Positions 1-11,692 of a stretch of DNA of 64,000 nt are shown piece by piece. The notes beneath the pieces were generated by a model. It searched no databases. It was not told the DNA's origin and saw only the letters and a list, made by a program, of their open reading frames with translations. The stretch is from assembly GCF_026212465.1 (NCBI RefSeq), contig NC_080059.1, positions 23,615,329-23,679,328 of the forward strand, read 5' to 3'. The translations under genes were made by a program, and so were the position numbers. The DNA comes from Amaranthus tricolor. Its lineage: Eukaryota > Streptophyta > Magnoliopsida > Caryophyllales > Amaranthaceae. How positions within the stretch are numbered: the first letter of the stretch is position 1; every line of letters begins with the position of its first letter.

Positions 1-1644
1 ATTGTTATTTTAATCTTCTATGATGTGTTATAACATAGATTAAATTAGGATTGGTTAAAATTTATTTTCGTGATTTGAATAATTTTATTTTAAATTATTA
101 TGAAAATCTGGAAAATCTACACTTTTTATTAATAGTAATTTGGCTGTAATTTATTGATTTTAATTTATTTTCACATTATTTTAACACTAAAATATGTTAC
201 AATCAGTAGGTAATAGTGTAAATTGATTTTGATGAATTTGGGTTCAATTTTACAAAATTATTATTTAATGATGGCTTAAACTACTTAATTTGAATTTTGT
301 GAATTAATTAAGGTTAAGAGGAATTAAAACCTGATTTAATTTATTAATTTATTATTTTTGGTCATGTACCTAATTGCTTGGTTATGTGTTAATTTCATGT
401 ACTACTTATTTATTTAATTAGATAGTTTATGACCATTTGTTGTTAAAGTCATGTAAATAGAGAACTTGACTTTGGCATTGACTTCGACCTTGACCATTGA
501 CTTTTGTTGACTATTATAATGGCTATGTGATTTTATTTTGATGGTTTATAAAACTGTTTTGTTGCTTGTCGACAAGTTTATACTTAAGAATAAAATAACA
601 TTGTCTGTAGTATATTCTTGCCAAGAGTTGTAGTAAGGTGTATTCTTGATTAAGTTCGAATTATCCTTATTCCAAACTCAGACATTACAACTTAAACTGT
701 ATGATTTTGATCTTGATTGGTTTTGAACTACTCCTTTGGAGTTTTTGTATTTTGGAAATGGTCATCGTGGCCTTTGGGTTCTTAAGGGTAAATCCATAGT
801 GGTTCCTTATGAACATTTGATTTGATTTAGGAATTTGACTTTTGGGTTCTTAAGGGTAAATCCATAGTGGTTCCTTATGAACATTGGTTTTGTTGTTATT
901 TGGAAATCGTTGGGTAAGTCCATAGTGGTTCCTTCGATTGGACAGCAGATCTATAGTAGATTGGTTTTAGATTTAGTTGTCGTTCTCGTTATGCTGGATC
1001 TTCGGAAAACGAGAGAGATTGGCCATTCTTAGACAGGGTTATATCATTGTGGTTGACCCGAGGTTCGCCCTGACTTTATCTAGGCTTAGTGGGCCGCGAA
1101 TTTGTTCACTGCGTCTGTTCCAAGTACGACTTGAAAATATTGTTAACTTGATTTTTTTGTTAAATTGTTTTGGAAAAGTTATCCTTGGTTTTAATTGATT
1201 TGGTTACCCTACTTTGGTATTAATTGAATTGATCAACATTATTTGACTCTATTGGTTTGTATGGTTGGATCGTTGTTAATTGGTTTGAATTTTAATTAAG
1301 CCTCGCATTAGTTCTTTGTTTAAATTTGAACCTTTGTGTTAAGGACAGTCTAGTTACTGGCCACTAAGTGGTAATTTGCGGTTTAGTCGTTGCAGGTGAT
1401 GATTGAATTCACTCGGAGCGACTGGGGAATAAGACTGAGAGATGTAGGGTTACCTAGAACATTAAGTTGAAGTTTAGATGTTTTATTTATTTTTGTTTAT
1501 GGGAGTGTTTTACTCCCTGGATTATTATGTAATGACTTTTTGATTTACTTTATTCGAAGTTATAAATTTATTTTGAAAATTTTAGTGACCCAACTTAGTG
1601 TATTGTTTCCGCCAATACACCCTATATTAAGACGGGTCATTACA
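1..1644 (+). repeat. 5' LTR (partial, right-hand 1644 bp)
   Basis: Matches 6277-7920 with a constant offset of 6276 and no indels. The only differences I see are at 210, 829 and 1504. It ends in CATTACA at 1644, directly before the primer-binding site. The U3 promoter part is outside the window. A 73-codon open frame at 977-1198 is repeated in the other LTR; it has no canonical ATG start and no recognisable features, so it is not called as a gene. Confidence 0.95.
773..890 (+). repeat. 68-bp tandem sub-repeat inside the 5' LTR
   Basis: The motif GGGTTCTTAAGGGTAAATCC begins at 776 and again at 844, a 68-bp period. Each copy continues through a match containing CATAGTGGTTCC. A third, shorter echo (GGGTAAGTCCATAGTGGTTC) begins near 911. 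The same structure occurs in the 3' LTR around 7049-7166. Its function is unknown. Confidence 0.8.
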
Positions 1645-1646
1645 GT

Positions 1647-1658
1647 TGGTATCAGAGC
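1647..1658 (+). promoter_or_regulatory. Primer-binding site for initiator tRNA-Met
   Basis: TGGTATCAGAGC lies two bases after the LTR end at 1644. It is complementary to the 3' end of plant initiator tRNA-Met, the standard primer of chromoviruses. Confidence 0.93.
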
Positions 1659-1796
1659 TGAACGGTTCCGAGGCTTGCTTGAGTAAGTTACTTGGAATCT
1701 AAGCAATTGACTTGACCATAGAGAGAGGATTACTTGGGTAGTAAGAAATGGGAATTGCTTTTAGAAAAGCAAGGAAGTATGTAAGACTACATATAA
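1659..1796 (+). other. Short leader remnant where gag should be
   Basis: Only about 140-180 bp separate the primer-binding site from the protease motif, whereas related elements carry a gag of a kilobase or more here. No Gag or zinc-knuckle coding is visible. A TAA at 1794-1796 closes the pol frame upstream. GTAAGTT at 1683 and TTTTTGTAG ending at 1812 resemble a splice donor and acceptor, but no splicing can be shown. Confidence 0.65.
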
Positions 1797-4700
1797 ATTT
1801 CTGTTTTTGTAGGATTCCTCCTAGAAGATGAACCTCTGCTTAATGATACTGGTGCTACTGCTTCTTTCATCTCTTCTTTCTTTATTGAAAAAGCCAAGTT
1901 GAACTCTTCTATGTCTGTTAAATCTGTGATCTCCCTTCCTAATGGGGAGAAAATTTCTTGTCATCGCGCTTTTCGAAGCGTTCCTGTTATCATTAACGAG
2001 GTAGAATTGACTGCAAATCTTAAAGAGTTCCCCATGGACGAATTCGATGTGATATTCGGCATGGATTGGTTGAAGGAATACCGAGCTGTATTCCATTGTA
2101 GGGATGAGAAGGTGGTATTGAGAAACCATAAAGGGGAGAGAGTTTCTTATTCTAACACCAAAGCAAAGCCTGGTGTGAAGATCATCTCTGCTATAAAGAT
2201 GATGAAAATACAAAGGAAAGGGAATGAAGTTTTCTTGTGCAAAGTGACTGAAGTCTCCGAAGGCGTTAAGCTTGAAGACATTCCCATTGTCAGAAACTAT
2301 CCAGATGTATTTCCCGAAGAATTACCTGGAATCCCTCCCGAAAGAGATGTAGAATTTGGGATTGATTTGATTCCAGGTACCGCTCCTATTTCTAAACCCC
2401 CCTATAGAATGGCACCCTCAGAAATGCAAGAATTAAAGACTCAGTTGCAAGAGCTTATCGATAAGGGTTTTATAAGGCCCAGTGCTTCTCCTTGGGGTGC
2501 TCCAGTTCTATTTGTGAAGAAGAAAGATGGTAGTATGCGGCTGTGTATTGACTACCGTGAACTGAACAAGGTAACTATCAAAAATAGATATCCCTTGCCA
2601 AGAATTGACGATCTTTTTGATCAATTAAAGGGCGCGGGTGTCTTTTCTAAAATTGACCTTAGGTCTGGTTACCATCAGATCCCTGTGAGGGAAGATGATA
2701 TTCAAAAGACGGCTTTCCGGACTAGATATGGGCATTATGAATTTGTCGTCATGCCCTTCGGTCTTACGAATGCCCCTGCTGTGTTTATGGACCAGATGAA
2801 TAGGTCCTTTCACGAGTTGTTGGATGAATGTGTATTTGTCTTCATTGACGACATCTTGGTATTCTCGAAGGATGAAGAAGAGCATGTTAAACATCTAGAA
2901 ATGGTGTTAAACATTCTCAGGAAGCAGAAATGGTTTGCCAAGTTCTCAAAATGTGAATTCTGGCTTAAGAAAGTGGCATTTCTAGGCCATGTTATTAGCA
3001 AGGAAGGAGTGAAGGTTGATCCAACGAAGATTAAAGCTATTATAGAATGGGCAAGTCCCTCTAGTGTAACTGAAGTTCGGAGTTTTCTAGGACTTGCAGG
3101 CTATTATCGAAGGTTTGTGCATAACTTCTCTATTATTGCTCAACCTTTGACAAAATTGATGAAGAAAGACTGCAAGTTTAGATGGTCCGAAGAGTGCGAA
3201 AAGGCTTTTCAGTTATTGAAAGAAAAGCTCACATCTGTTCCTGTCTTAGTCTTACCGAAAGAAGGAGAGGAGTATGAGGTGTTTAGTGATGCCTCGAAGA
3301 GTGGACTAGGGTGTGTGTTGATGCAACGGGGTAAGGTTATTGCCTATGCTTCAAGGCAATTAAAAGTTCATGAGAAGAATTACCCTACGCATGATCTTGA
3401 ATTGGCTGCAATGGTGTTTGCATTAAAGATTTGGCGACACTATTTATATGGTGTTTCGTGCAAGATTTACACTGATCATAAAAGCCTCAAGTATATTTTC
3501 ACTCAGAAAGAATTGAATATGCGTCAGAGGCGCTGGCTCGAGCTTGTCAAGGATTATGAATTGACCTTGGAGTATAAGGAAGGAAAGGCTAATAGGGTTG
3601 CTGATGCCCTGAGTCGAAAGCCTGGACCCTTGCTGAATTTTATGAAGGTTCTCTCTAAGGACTTATGTGAGGAATTCCGCAAGATGGAAATTGAAGTGGT
3701 ATCATTGGGTGGGGTTAAAGCTCGCTTAAGCGCTATGAGTTCTGAGCCTGCTCTTTATGCTGAGTTAAGAGAGAAGCAACAGAATGATCCTAAGCTTCGG
3801 AAGATTCGGGCTGCAAAGGCTCAAGGACGAGCTGGGAGTTTTGATATTGCAGAGGATGGGAGTATGAAGTTCAAAGGGCGATGGTGTGTGCCTAATGATC
3901 CGATTTTGAAGAACGAAATCATGAGTGAAGCTCATAACACTCCTTATTCAGTACATCCTGGAGGTTCGAAGATGTATAAGGACCTCAAGCTAAGCTTTTG
4001 GTGGCCTTGTATGAAAAAAGAGGTTGCTGAATTTGTTGCCAAGTGTTTGGTGTGTCAGAAGGTGAAGATTGAGCATCAAAGGCCAGGTGGTTTGTTACAA
4101 CCCCTTCCTATTCCAGCATGGAAGTTTGACTCCGTTTCCATGGATTTTTTGATGGGGCTTCCTAATGCCGCTGGTGGCTTGAATGCAGTGTGGGTAATAG
4201 TTGATCGCTTGACCAAGGTTGCCAGATTTATTCCTATGAAGAAGACTTGGTCAATGGAACAAATGGCGGAGGCTTATTCAAATGAAATCATAAGGTTGCA
4301 TGGTGTACCTAGGGAAATTGTGTCCGATCGTGATCCCAGGTTCTTATCTCATTTCTGGTCCTCGTTACAAAAGGCTTTTGGTACTAAGTTGAAGTTGAGT
4401 ACCGCTTTCCATGCTGCAACTGATGGGCAAACGGAGAGAACAATCCAGACTTTGGAAGACATGCTCCGTGCTTGTGCCCTGGAATTCCAAGGCTCGTGGG
4501 TGAAGTCTTTAAGCTTGGTAGAGTTCTCTTACAACAACAGCTATCATGCGAGCATCCAAATGGCTCCCTACGAGGCTCTTTATGGTAGGAAATGTCGTAG
4601 TCCTACTTTCTGGAGCGACATAAGTGATTCGTTGGTGTTGGGACCCGATCTTATCCAATCTACTATAGATAAGGTCAAAGTTATTCAAGCAAAGATGAAG

Positions 4701-5192
4701 GCTGCCCAGGATCGACAAAAGTCTTATGCCGATTTGAGTAGGAGACCTATTACTTATGATGTTGGGGATAAGGTGCTTTTGAAGGTGTCCCCAATGAAGG
4801 GAGTAATGAGATTTGGTGTGAAGGGCAAGCTCAGCCCTAAGTATGTGGGTCCTTATGAGGTACTTGAGAGGATTGGTGAAGTGGCTTATAAGTTGGCTTT
4901 GCCAGTCGAGCTATCTAAGGTTCACAATGTGTTCCATGTCTCTCAGTTACGGCGTTATCGAAGTGACCCTTCGCATGTTATAGCCGTAGAGTCGGTAGAG
5001 GTCAACCCTAATTTGACTTTCGAGGAGAAGCCAGTCAAAATCCTTGATCGTCAGGTACGTTCTCTGAGGAGAAAGGAAGTGCCATTAGTGAAAGTTTTGT
5101 GGCGTAGTCAAAAGTATGAACAAGCCACCTGGGAAACTGAGGAGTCAATGCGACTTAAGTATCCCGAGTTGTTTGTAGCCGAACAAAGGTAA
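1797..5192 (+). CDS. pol: Retrotransposon Pol polyprotein (PR-RT-RH-INT-chromodomain), gag lost
   Basis: Open for 1131 codons with no internal stop. Visible in order: aspartic protease active site DTGA (D codon at 1845); reverse transcriptase with [26 protein letters not shown] and catalytic FIDD (Asp codons 2847 and 2850); RNase H starting at FSDAS (Asp codon 3288); integrase HHCC zinc finger (about 3930-4060, ending CLVCQ); the integrase catalytic triad D (4143), D (4326), E (4434); then a chromodomain-like tail from about 4995 with [10 protein letters not shown] and YPELF. The first in-frame ATG is at 1911, downstream of the protease active site, so the natural start was in the missing gag or upstream pol and the left boundary is only the open-frame limit. 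All catalytic residues I can check are intact. The product would copy and integrate element RNA in the nucleus, with the tail guiding insertion into particular chromatin (family knowledge). Confidence 0.93.
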   Translation: MSVFVGFLLEDEPLLNDTGATASFISSFFIEKAKLNSSMSVKSVISLPNGEKISCHRAFRSVPVIINEVELTANLKEFPMDEFDVIFGMDWLKEYRAVFHCRDEKVVLRNHKGERVSYSNTKAKPGVKIISAIKMMKIQRKGNEVFLCKVTEVSEGVKLEDIPIVRNYPDVFPEELPGIPPERDVEFGIDLIPGTAPISKPPYRMAPSEMQELKTQLQELIDKGFIRPSASPWGAPVLFVKKKDGSMRLCIDYRELNKVTIKNRYPLPRIDDLFDQLKGAGVFSKIDLRSGYHQIPVREDDIQKTAFRTRYGHYEFVVMPFGLTNAPAVFMDQMNRSFHELLDECVFVFIDDILVFSKDEEEHVKHLEMVLNILRKQKWFAKFSKCEFWLKKVAFLGHVISKEGVKVDPTKIKAIIEWASPSSVTEVRSFLGLAGYYRRFVHNFSIIAQPLTKLMKKDCKFRWSEECEKAFQLLKEKLTSVPVLVLPKEGEEYEVFSDASKSGLGCVLMQRGKVIAYASRQLKVHEKNYPTHDLELAAMVFALKIWRHYLYGVSCKIYTDHKSLKYIFTQKELNMRQRRWLELVKDYELTLEYKEGKANRVADALSRKPGPLLNFMKVLSKDLCEEFRKMEIEVVSLGGVKARLSAMSSEPALYAELREKQQNDPKLRKIRAAKAQGRAGSFDIAEDGSMKFKGRWCVPNDPILKNEIMSEAHNTPYSVHPGGSKMYKDLKLSFWWPCMKKEVAEFVAKCLVCQKVKIEHQRPGGLLQPLPIPAWKFDSVSMDFLMGLPNAAGGLNAVWVIVDRLTKVARFIPMKKTWSMEQMAEAYSNEIIRLHGVPREIVSDRDPRFLSHFWSSLQKAFGTKLKLSTAFHAATDGQTERTIQTLEDMLRACALEFQGSWVKSLSLVEFSYNNSYHASIQMAPYEALYGRKCRSPTFWSDISDSLVLGPDLIQSTIDKVKVIQAKMKAAQDRQKSYADLSRRPITYDVGDKVLLKVSPMKGVMRFGVKGKLSPKYVGPYEVLERIGEVAYKLALPVELSKVHNVFHVSQLRRYRSDPSHVIAVESVEVNPNLTFEEKPVKILDRQVRSLRRKEVPLVKVLWRSQKYEQATWETEESMRLKYPELFVAEQR

Positions 5193-5252
5193 TTATTTCG
5201 TCCTTGTTTCGTTATCTTTCTTTTTGTAAGTTTCGAGGACGAAACTTTTTAT

Positions 5253-5265
5253 AAGTGGGTAGGAT
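5253..5265 (+). promoter_or_regulatory. Polypurine tract
   Basis: AAGTGGGTAGGAT immediately precedes the 3' LTR start at 5266. It follows the stretch CGAGGACGAAACTTTTTATA seen before the 3' LTR in many plant chromoviruses. It primes plus-strand DNA synthesis. Confidence 0.8.
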
Positions 5266-5433
5266 TGTAATGCCCCGAATTTTTCTCTGTGGCATAATTT
5301 CCATTTTATTCATCTTTCTAGTTACTTTTCTTTAAGTCTAGTTTTTAATTTAAAATAATTTATTATGATATTATTTGTGGATTATTATAACTATCTCTTT
5401 TATGCTTTATAATGTGATTTAAAAGGAGCGTAA

Positions 5434-5434
<1 letters not shown>

Positions 5435-5508
<74 letters not shown>

Positions 5509-5525
5509 GTTGTTGTTGTTGTTGT
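5435..5525 (+). repeat. (TTA)n then (TTG)n microsatellite in LTR U3
   Basis: About 74 bp of pure TTA repeats run from 5435. They change to TTG repeats near 5509 and end at GTCGTC near 5526. This part of U3 is outside the window for the 5' LTR, so its length cannot be compared between the two LTRs. Confidence 0.95.
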
Positions 5526-5866
5526 CGTCATGTTAATATATTATTTTCATTAAATTTATGTACTACTATTATATGTCCTAGGTTATTTATTTTTGGACCA
5601 ACTTGTGGTAACAAGTTTTAAATTAGGATGACTAAATATATTTTTTTTTAGTACACTATTATCATGATAAGCTTTTAAAATTAGTGTTTAATTAGGTTAA
5701 TTGATTCTAATTTATGCTTAATTAATTGGTACTAACTAGAATGGAATGAATGCATGAACATCCTTCAAATCTTTTCATTTTCTTTTCTTCAAGTTGATTG
5801 AACTTCCTAATGCTCATAAATTCTCAACCATTATGAAGAGTCTTTTGGGATGGTTTTTTCCCTTCC

Positions 5867-5874
5867 TATAAATA
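5867..5874 (+). promoter_or_regulatory. Probable LTR TATA box
   Basis: TATAAATA in the context CCTTCCTATAAATACTAGCC is a strong plant TATA match, about 600 bp into the LTR. Transcription would start about 30 bp downstream, near 5900. No transcript evidence is available. Confidence 0.65.
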
Positions 5875-7048
5875 CTAGCCTATTGTTATGGAAATTTTCA
5901 TTCATTCATAAACTAGCTCATAAACTTTCTTTCTCTCATTCTTTTCTCTCAAAATAAAAAAAAAAAGAATACTTGCTTTATTTTTCTTCAAGTGTCAAAA
6001 TATTATCATATTTTTGGGTAACTTTTGAAGACTTATTTTGAATTATTCAAGCTTACTTCAAGGAATTTATTTTGCAAATTATTTGGGAGATTTTCTTGGA
6101 GTTTTCTTTAATCTTCTAAAGATTATTACTTTCCTCCATTATCCAGGTAACTAGATTTTTCTTCACTTAGTTTCTTAATTAAACATAGAAGTCTTGTTTA
6201 GAATTAATTAAAATTTAAATTGATTAATTCGGTTTTATATAGTAAATTTTGCTTTAATTATTTTCGTGCATATATTATTGTTATTTTAATCTTCTATGAT
6301 GTGTTATAACATAGATTAAATTAGGATTGGTTAAAATTTATTTTCGTGATTTGAATAATTTTATTTTAAATTATTATGAAAATCTGGAAAATCTACACTT
6401 TTTATTAATAGTAATTTGGCTGTAATTTATTGATTTTAATTTATTTTCACATTATTTTAACACTAAAATATGTTACAATCAGTAGATAATAGTGTAAATT
6501 GATTTTGATGAATTTGGGTTCAATTTTACAAAATTATTATTTAATGATGGCTTAAACTACTTAATTTGAATTTTGTGAATTAATTAAGGTTAAGAGGAAT
6601 TAAAACCTGATTTAATTTATTAATTTATTATTTTTGGTCATGTACCTAATTGCTTGGTTATGTGTTAATTTCATGTACTACTTATTTATTTAATTAGATA
6701 GTTTATGACCATTTGTTGTTAAAGTCATGTAAATAGAGAACTTGACTTTGGCATTGACTTCGACCTTGACCATTGACTTTTGTTGACTATTATAATGGCT
6801 ATGTGATTTTATTTTGATGGTTTATAAAACTGTTTTGTTGCTTGTCGACAAGTTTATACTTAAGAATAAAATAACATTGTCTGTAGTATATTCTTGCCAA
6901 GAGTTGTAGTAAGGTGTATTCTTGATTAAGTTCGAATTATCCTTATTCCAAACTCAGACATTACAACTTAAACTGTATGATTTTGATCTTGATTGGTTTT
7001 GAACTACTCCTTTGGAGTTTTTGTATTTTGGAAATGGTCATCGTGGCC

Positions 7049-7166
7049 TTTGGGTTCTTAAGGGTAAATCCATAGTGGTTCCTTATGAACATTTGATTTG
7101 ATTTTGGAATTTGACTTTTGGGTTCTTAAGGGTAAATCCATAGTGGTTCCTTATGAACATTGGTTT
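7049..7166 (+). repeat. 68-bp tandem sub-repeat inside the 3' LTR
   Basis: Counterpart of the 773-890 repeat in the 5' LTR. The repeat starts are about 7052 and 7120, with one A/T difference near 7105 between the LTRs. Confidence 0.75.
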
Positions 7167-10100
7167 TGTTGTTATTTGGAAATCGTTGGGTAAGTCCATA
7201 GTGGTTCCTTCGATTGGACAGCAGATCTATAGTAGATTGGTTTTAGATTTAGTTGTCGTTCTCGTTATGCTGGATCTTCGGAAAACGAGAGAGATTGGCC
7301 ATTCTTAGACAGGGTTATATCATTGTGGTTGACCCGAGGTTCGCCCTGACTTTATCTAGGCTTAGTGGGCCGCGAATTTGTTCACTGCGTCTGTTCCAAG
7401 TACGACTTGAAAATATTGTTAACTTGATTTTTTTGTTAAATTGTTTTGGAAAAGTTATCCTTGGTTTTAATTGATTTGGTTACCCTACTTTGGTATTAAT
7501 TGAATTGATCAACATTATTTGACTCTATTGGTTTGTATGGTTGGATCGTTGTTAATTGGTTTGAATTTTAATTAAGCCTCGCATTAGTTCTTTGTTTAAA
7601 TTTGAACCTTTGTGTTAAGGACAGTCTAGTTACTGGCCACTAAGTGGTAATTTGCGGTTTAGTCGTTGCAGGTGATGATTGAATTCACTCGGAGCGACTG
7701 GGGAATAAGACTGAGAGATGTAGGGTTACCTAGAACATTAAGTTGAAGTTTAGATGTTTTATTTATTTTTGTTTATGGGAATGTTTTACTCCCTGGATTA
7801 TTATGTAATGACTTTTTGATTTACTTTATTCGAAGTTATAAATTTATTTTGAAAATTTTAGTGACCCAACTTAGTGTATTGTTTCCGCCAATACACCCTA
7901 TATTAAGACGGGTCATTACAACAAGGATCAATGATCAATAAACAATGACAAGGATCAATGATCAATGACGAATGAACGATGAAGAATGAACAAGGATCAA
8001 TGATCAATGACGAATGAACGATGAAGAATGAACAAGGATCAATGATCAATGAAGAATGAACAAGGATCAATGATCAAAGAAGAATGAACGATGAAGAATG
8101 AACAAGGTTCAATGATCAATGAAGAATGAACGATGAAGAATGAACAAGGATCAATGATCAATGACGAATGAACGATGAAGAATGAACAAGGATCAATGAT
8201 CAATGAAGAATGAACAAGGATTAATGATCAAAGAAGAATGAACGATGAAGAATGAACAAGGATCAATGATCAATGAAGAATGAACGATGAAGAATGAACA
8301 AGGATTAATGGTCAATGACGAATGAACGATGAAGAATGAACAAGGATCAATGATCAATGTAGAATGAACGATGAAGAATGAACAAGGATTAATGGTCAAT
8401 GACGAATGAACGATGAAGAATGAACAAGGATCAATGATCAATGAAGAATGAACGATAAAGAATGAACAAGGATCAATGATAAATGAAAAATGAACGATGA
8501 AGAATGAATAAGGATCAATGATCAATGACGAATGAACGATGAAGAATGAACAAGGATCAATGATCAATGAAGAATGAACGATGAAGAATGAACAAGGAGT
8601 AATGGTCAATGATGAATGAACGATGAAGAATGAACAAGGATCAATGATCAATGACGAATGAACGATGAAGAATGAACAAGGATCAATGATCAATGAAGAA
8701 TGAACGATGAAGAATGAACAAGGATCAATGATCAATGAAGAATGAACGATGAAGAATGAACAAGGAACAATGATCAATGAAGAATGATCGATGAAGAATG
8801 AACAAGGATTAATGGTCAATGAAGAATGAACGATGAAGAATGAACAAGGATCAATGGTCAATGAAGAATGAACGATGAAGAATGAACAAGGATCAATGAT
8901 CAATGAAGAATGAACAAGGATCAATGATCAAAGAAGAATGAACGATGAAGAATGAACAAGGATCAATGATCAATGAAGAATGAACGATGAAGAATGAACA
9001 AGGAGTAATTGTCAATGACGAATGAACGATGAAGAATGAACAAGTATCAATGATCAATGACGAATGAACGATGAAGAATGAACAAGGATCAATGATCAAT
9101 GAAGAATGAACAAGGATCAATGATCAATGACGAATGAACGATGAAGAATGAACAAGGAGTAATGGTCAATGACGAATGAACGATGAAGAATGAACAAGGA
9201 TCAATGATCAATGACGAATGAACGATGAAGAATGAACAAGGATGAATGATCAATGAACAATGAACAAGGATCAATGATCAATGACGAATGAACGATGAAG
9301 AATGAACAAGGATCAATGATCAATGACGAATGAACGATGAAGAATGAACAAGGATCAATGATCAATGAAGAATGAACAAGGATCAATGATCAAAGAAGAA
9401 TGAACGATGAAGAATGAACAAGGAGTAATGGTCAATGACGAATGAACGATGAAGAATGAACAAGGATCAATGATCAAAGACGAATGAACGATGAAGAATG
9501 AACAAGGATCAATGATCAATAAACAATGAACAAGGATCAATGATCAATGACGAATGAACGATGAAGAATGAACAAGGATCAATGATCAATGACGAATAAA
9601 CGATGAAGAATGAACAAGGATCAATGATCAATGAAGAATGAACAAGGATCAATGATCAAAGAAGAATGAACGATGAAGAATGAACAAGGTTCAATGATCA
9701 ATGAAGAATGAACGATGAAGAATGAACAAGGATCAATGATCAATGACGAATGAACGATGAAGAATGAACAAGGATCAATGATCAATGAAGAATGAACAAG
9801 GATCAATGATCAAAGAAGAATGAACGATGAAGAATGAACAAGGATCAATGATCAATGAAGAATGAACGATGAAGAATGAACAAGGATTAATGGTCAATGA
9901 TGAATGAACGATGAAGAATGAACAAGGATCAATGATCAATGTAGAATGAACGATGAAGAATGAACAAGGATTAATGGTCAATGACGAATGAACGATGAAG
10001 AATGAACAAGGATCAATGATCAATGACGAATGAACGATGAAGAATGAACAAGGATCAATGATCAATGACGAATGAACGATGAAGAATGAACAAGGATAAA

Positions 10101-11692
10101 TGATCAATGAAGAATGAACGATGAAGAATGAACAAGGATTAATGGTCAATGACGAATGAACGATGAAGAATAAACAAGGATCAATGATCAATCACGAATG
10201 AACGATGAAGAATGAACAAGGATCAATGATCAATGACGAATGAACGATGAAGAATGAACAAGGATCAATGATCAATGAAGAATGAACAAGGATCAATGAT
10301 CAAAGAAGAATGAACGATGAAGAATGAACAAGGATCAATGATCAATGAAGAATGAACGATGAAGAATGAACAAGGAGTAATGGTCAATGACGAATGAACG
10401 ATGAAGAATGAAGAAGGATCAATGATTAATGACGAATGAACGATGAAGAATGAACAAGGATCAATGATCAATGACGAATGAACGATGAAGAATGAACAAG
10501 GATCAATGATCAATGAAGAATGAACAAGGATCAATGGTCAATGACGAATGAACGATGAAGAATGAACAAGGATCAATGATCAATCACGAATGAACGATGA
10601 AGAATGAACAAGGATCAATGATCAATGACGAATGAACGATGAAGAATGAACAAGGATCAATGATCAATGAAGAATGAACAAGGATCAATGATCAAAGAAG
10701 AATGAACGATGAAGAATGAACAAGGATCAATGATCAATGAAGAATGAACGATGAAGAATGAACAAGGAGTAATGGTCAATGACGAATGAACGATGAAGAA
10801 TGAAGAAGGATCAATGATTAATGACGAATGAACGATGAAGAATGAACAAGGATCAATGATCAATGACGAATGAACGATGAAGAATGAACAAGGATCAATG
10901 ATCAATGAAGAATGAACAAGGATCAATGGTCAATGACGAATGAACGATGAAGAATGAACAAGGATCAATGATCAATGACAAATGAACGATGAAGAATGAA
11001 CAAGGATCAATGATCAATGACGAATGAACGATGAAGAATGAACAAGGATCAATGATCAATGAAGAATGAACAAGGATCAATGATCAAAGAAGAATGAACG
11101 ATGAAGAATGAACAAGGATCAATGATCAATGAAGAATGAACGATGAAGAATGAACAAGGAGTAATGGTCAATGACGAATGAACGATGAAGAATGAACAAG
11201 GATCAATGATCAATGACGAATGAACGATGAAGAATGAACAAGGATCAATGATCAATGAAGAATGAACAAGGATCAATGATCAATGACGAATGAACGATGA
11301 ATAATGAACAAGGATCAATGATCAATGAAGAATGAACAAGGATCAATGGTCAATGACGAATGAACGATGAAGAATGAACAAGGATCAATGATCAATGACA
11401 AATGAACGATGAAGAATGAACAAGGATCAATGATCAATGACGAATGAACGATGAAGAATGAACAAGGGTCAATGATCAATGAAGAATGAACAAGGATCAA
11501 TGATCAAAGAAGAATGAACGATGAAGAATGAACAAGGAGTAATGGTCAATGACGAATGAACGATGAAGAATGAACAAGGATCAATGATCAATGACGAATG
11601 AACGATGAAGAATGAACAAGGATCAATGATCAATGAAGAATGAACAAGGATCAATGATCAATGACGAATGAACGATGAAGAATGAACAAGGA

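Larger units (their letters stand above)
1..7920 (+). mobile_element. Ty3/gypsy LTR retrotransposon, chromovirus Tekay/Del-like, 5' end cut by window
   Basis: Two matching LTRs flank a primer-binding site, a pol reading frame and a polypurine tract in the usual order. Position 1 corresponds to position 6277 of the 3' LTR, so about 1011 bp of the 5' LTR lie outside the window. Domain order PR-RT-RH-INT with a chromodomain-like C-terminus is that of chromoviruses. The long LTR, the TGTAATGCCCC LTR start and the chromodomain tail suggest the Tekay/Del clade (family knowledge, moderately sure). The gag region is absent, so this copy would depend on Gag supplied in trans. The three visible LTR differences (210 G/A, 829 A/T, 1504 G/A) show a recent insertion. 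The right end abuts satellite DNA in mid-unit, so the element is nested in the array. Confidence 0.93.
5266..7920 (+). repeat. 3' LTR, complete, 2655 bp
   Basis: Begins TGTAATGCCCC and ends GGGTCATTACA, giving perfect 7-bp terminal inverted repeats TGTAATG/CATTACA. Its last 1644 bp match the 5' LTR in the window. Satellite DNA begins at 7921 with ACAAG, the likely 5-bp target-site duplication; the other copy would lie about 1 kb left of the window. Confidence 0.95.

Noticed and set aside
977..1198. 73-codon open frame in the 5' LTR (repeated at 7253-7474)
   Set aside because: It lies wholly inside LTR DNA, has no canonical ATG start and is present only because the LTR is duplicated.
1899..1901. 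TTG as the start of pol
   Set aside because: The protease active site DTGA lies upstream in the same open frame (from 1845), and TTG is not a credible plant start; the true start was lost with gag.
1821..2213. - strand open frames inside the pol and viral coding regions (for example 1821-2213, 50203-50421, 52341-52562)
   Set aside because: They are antisense shadows of long, motif-bearing genes and have no features of their own.
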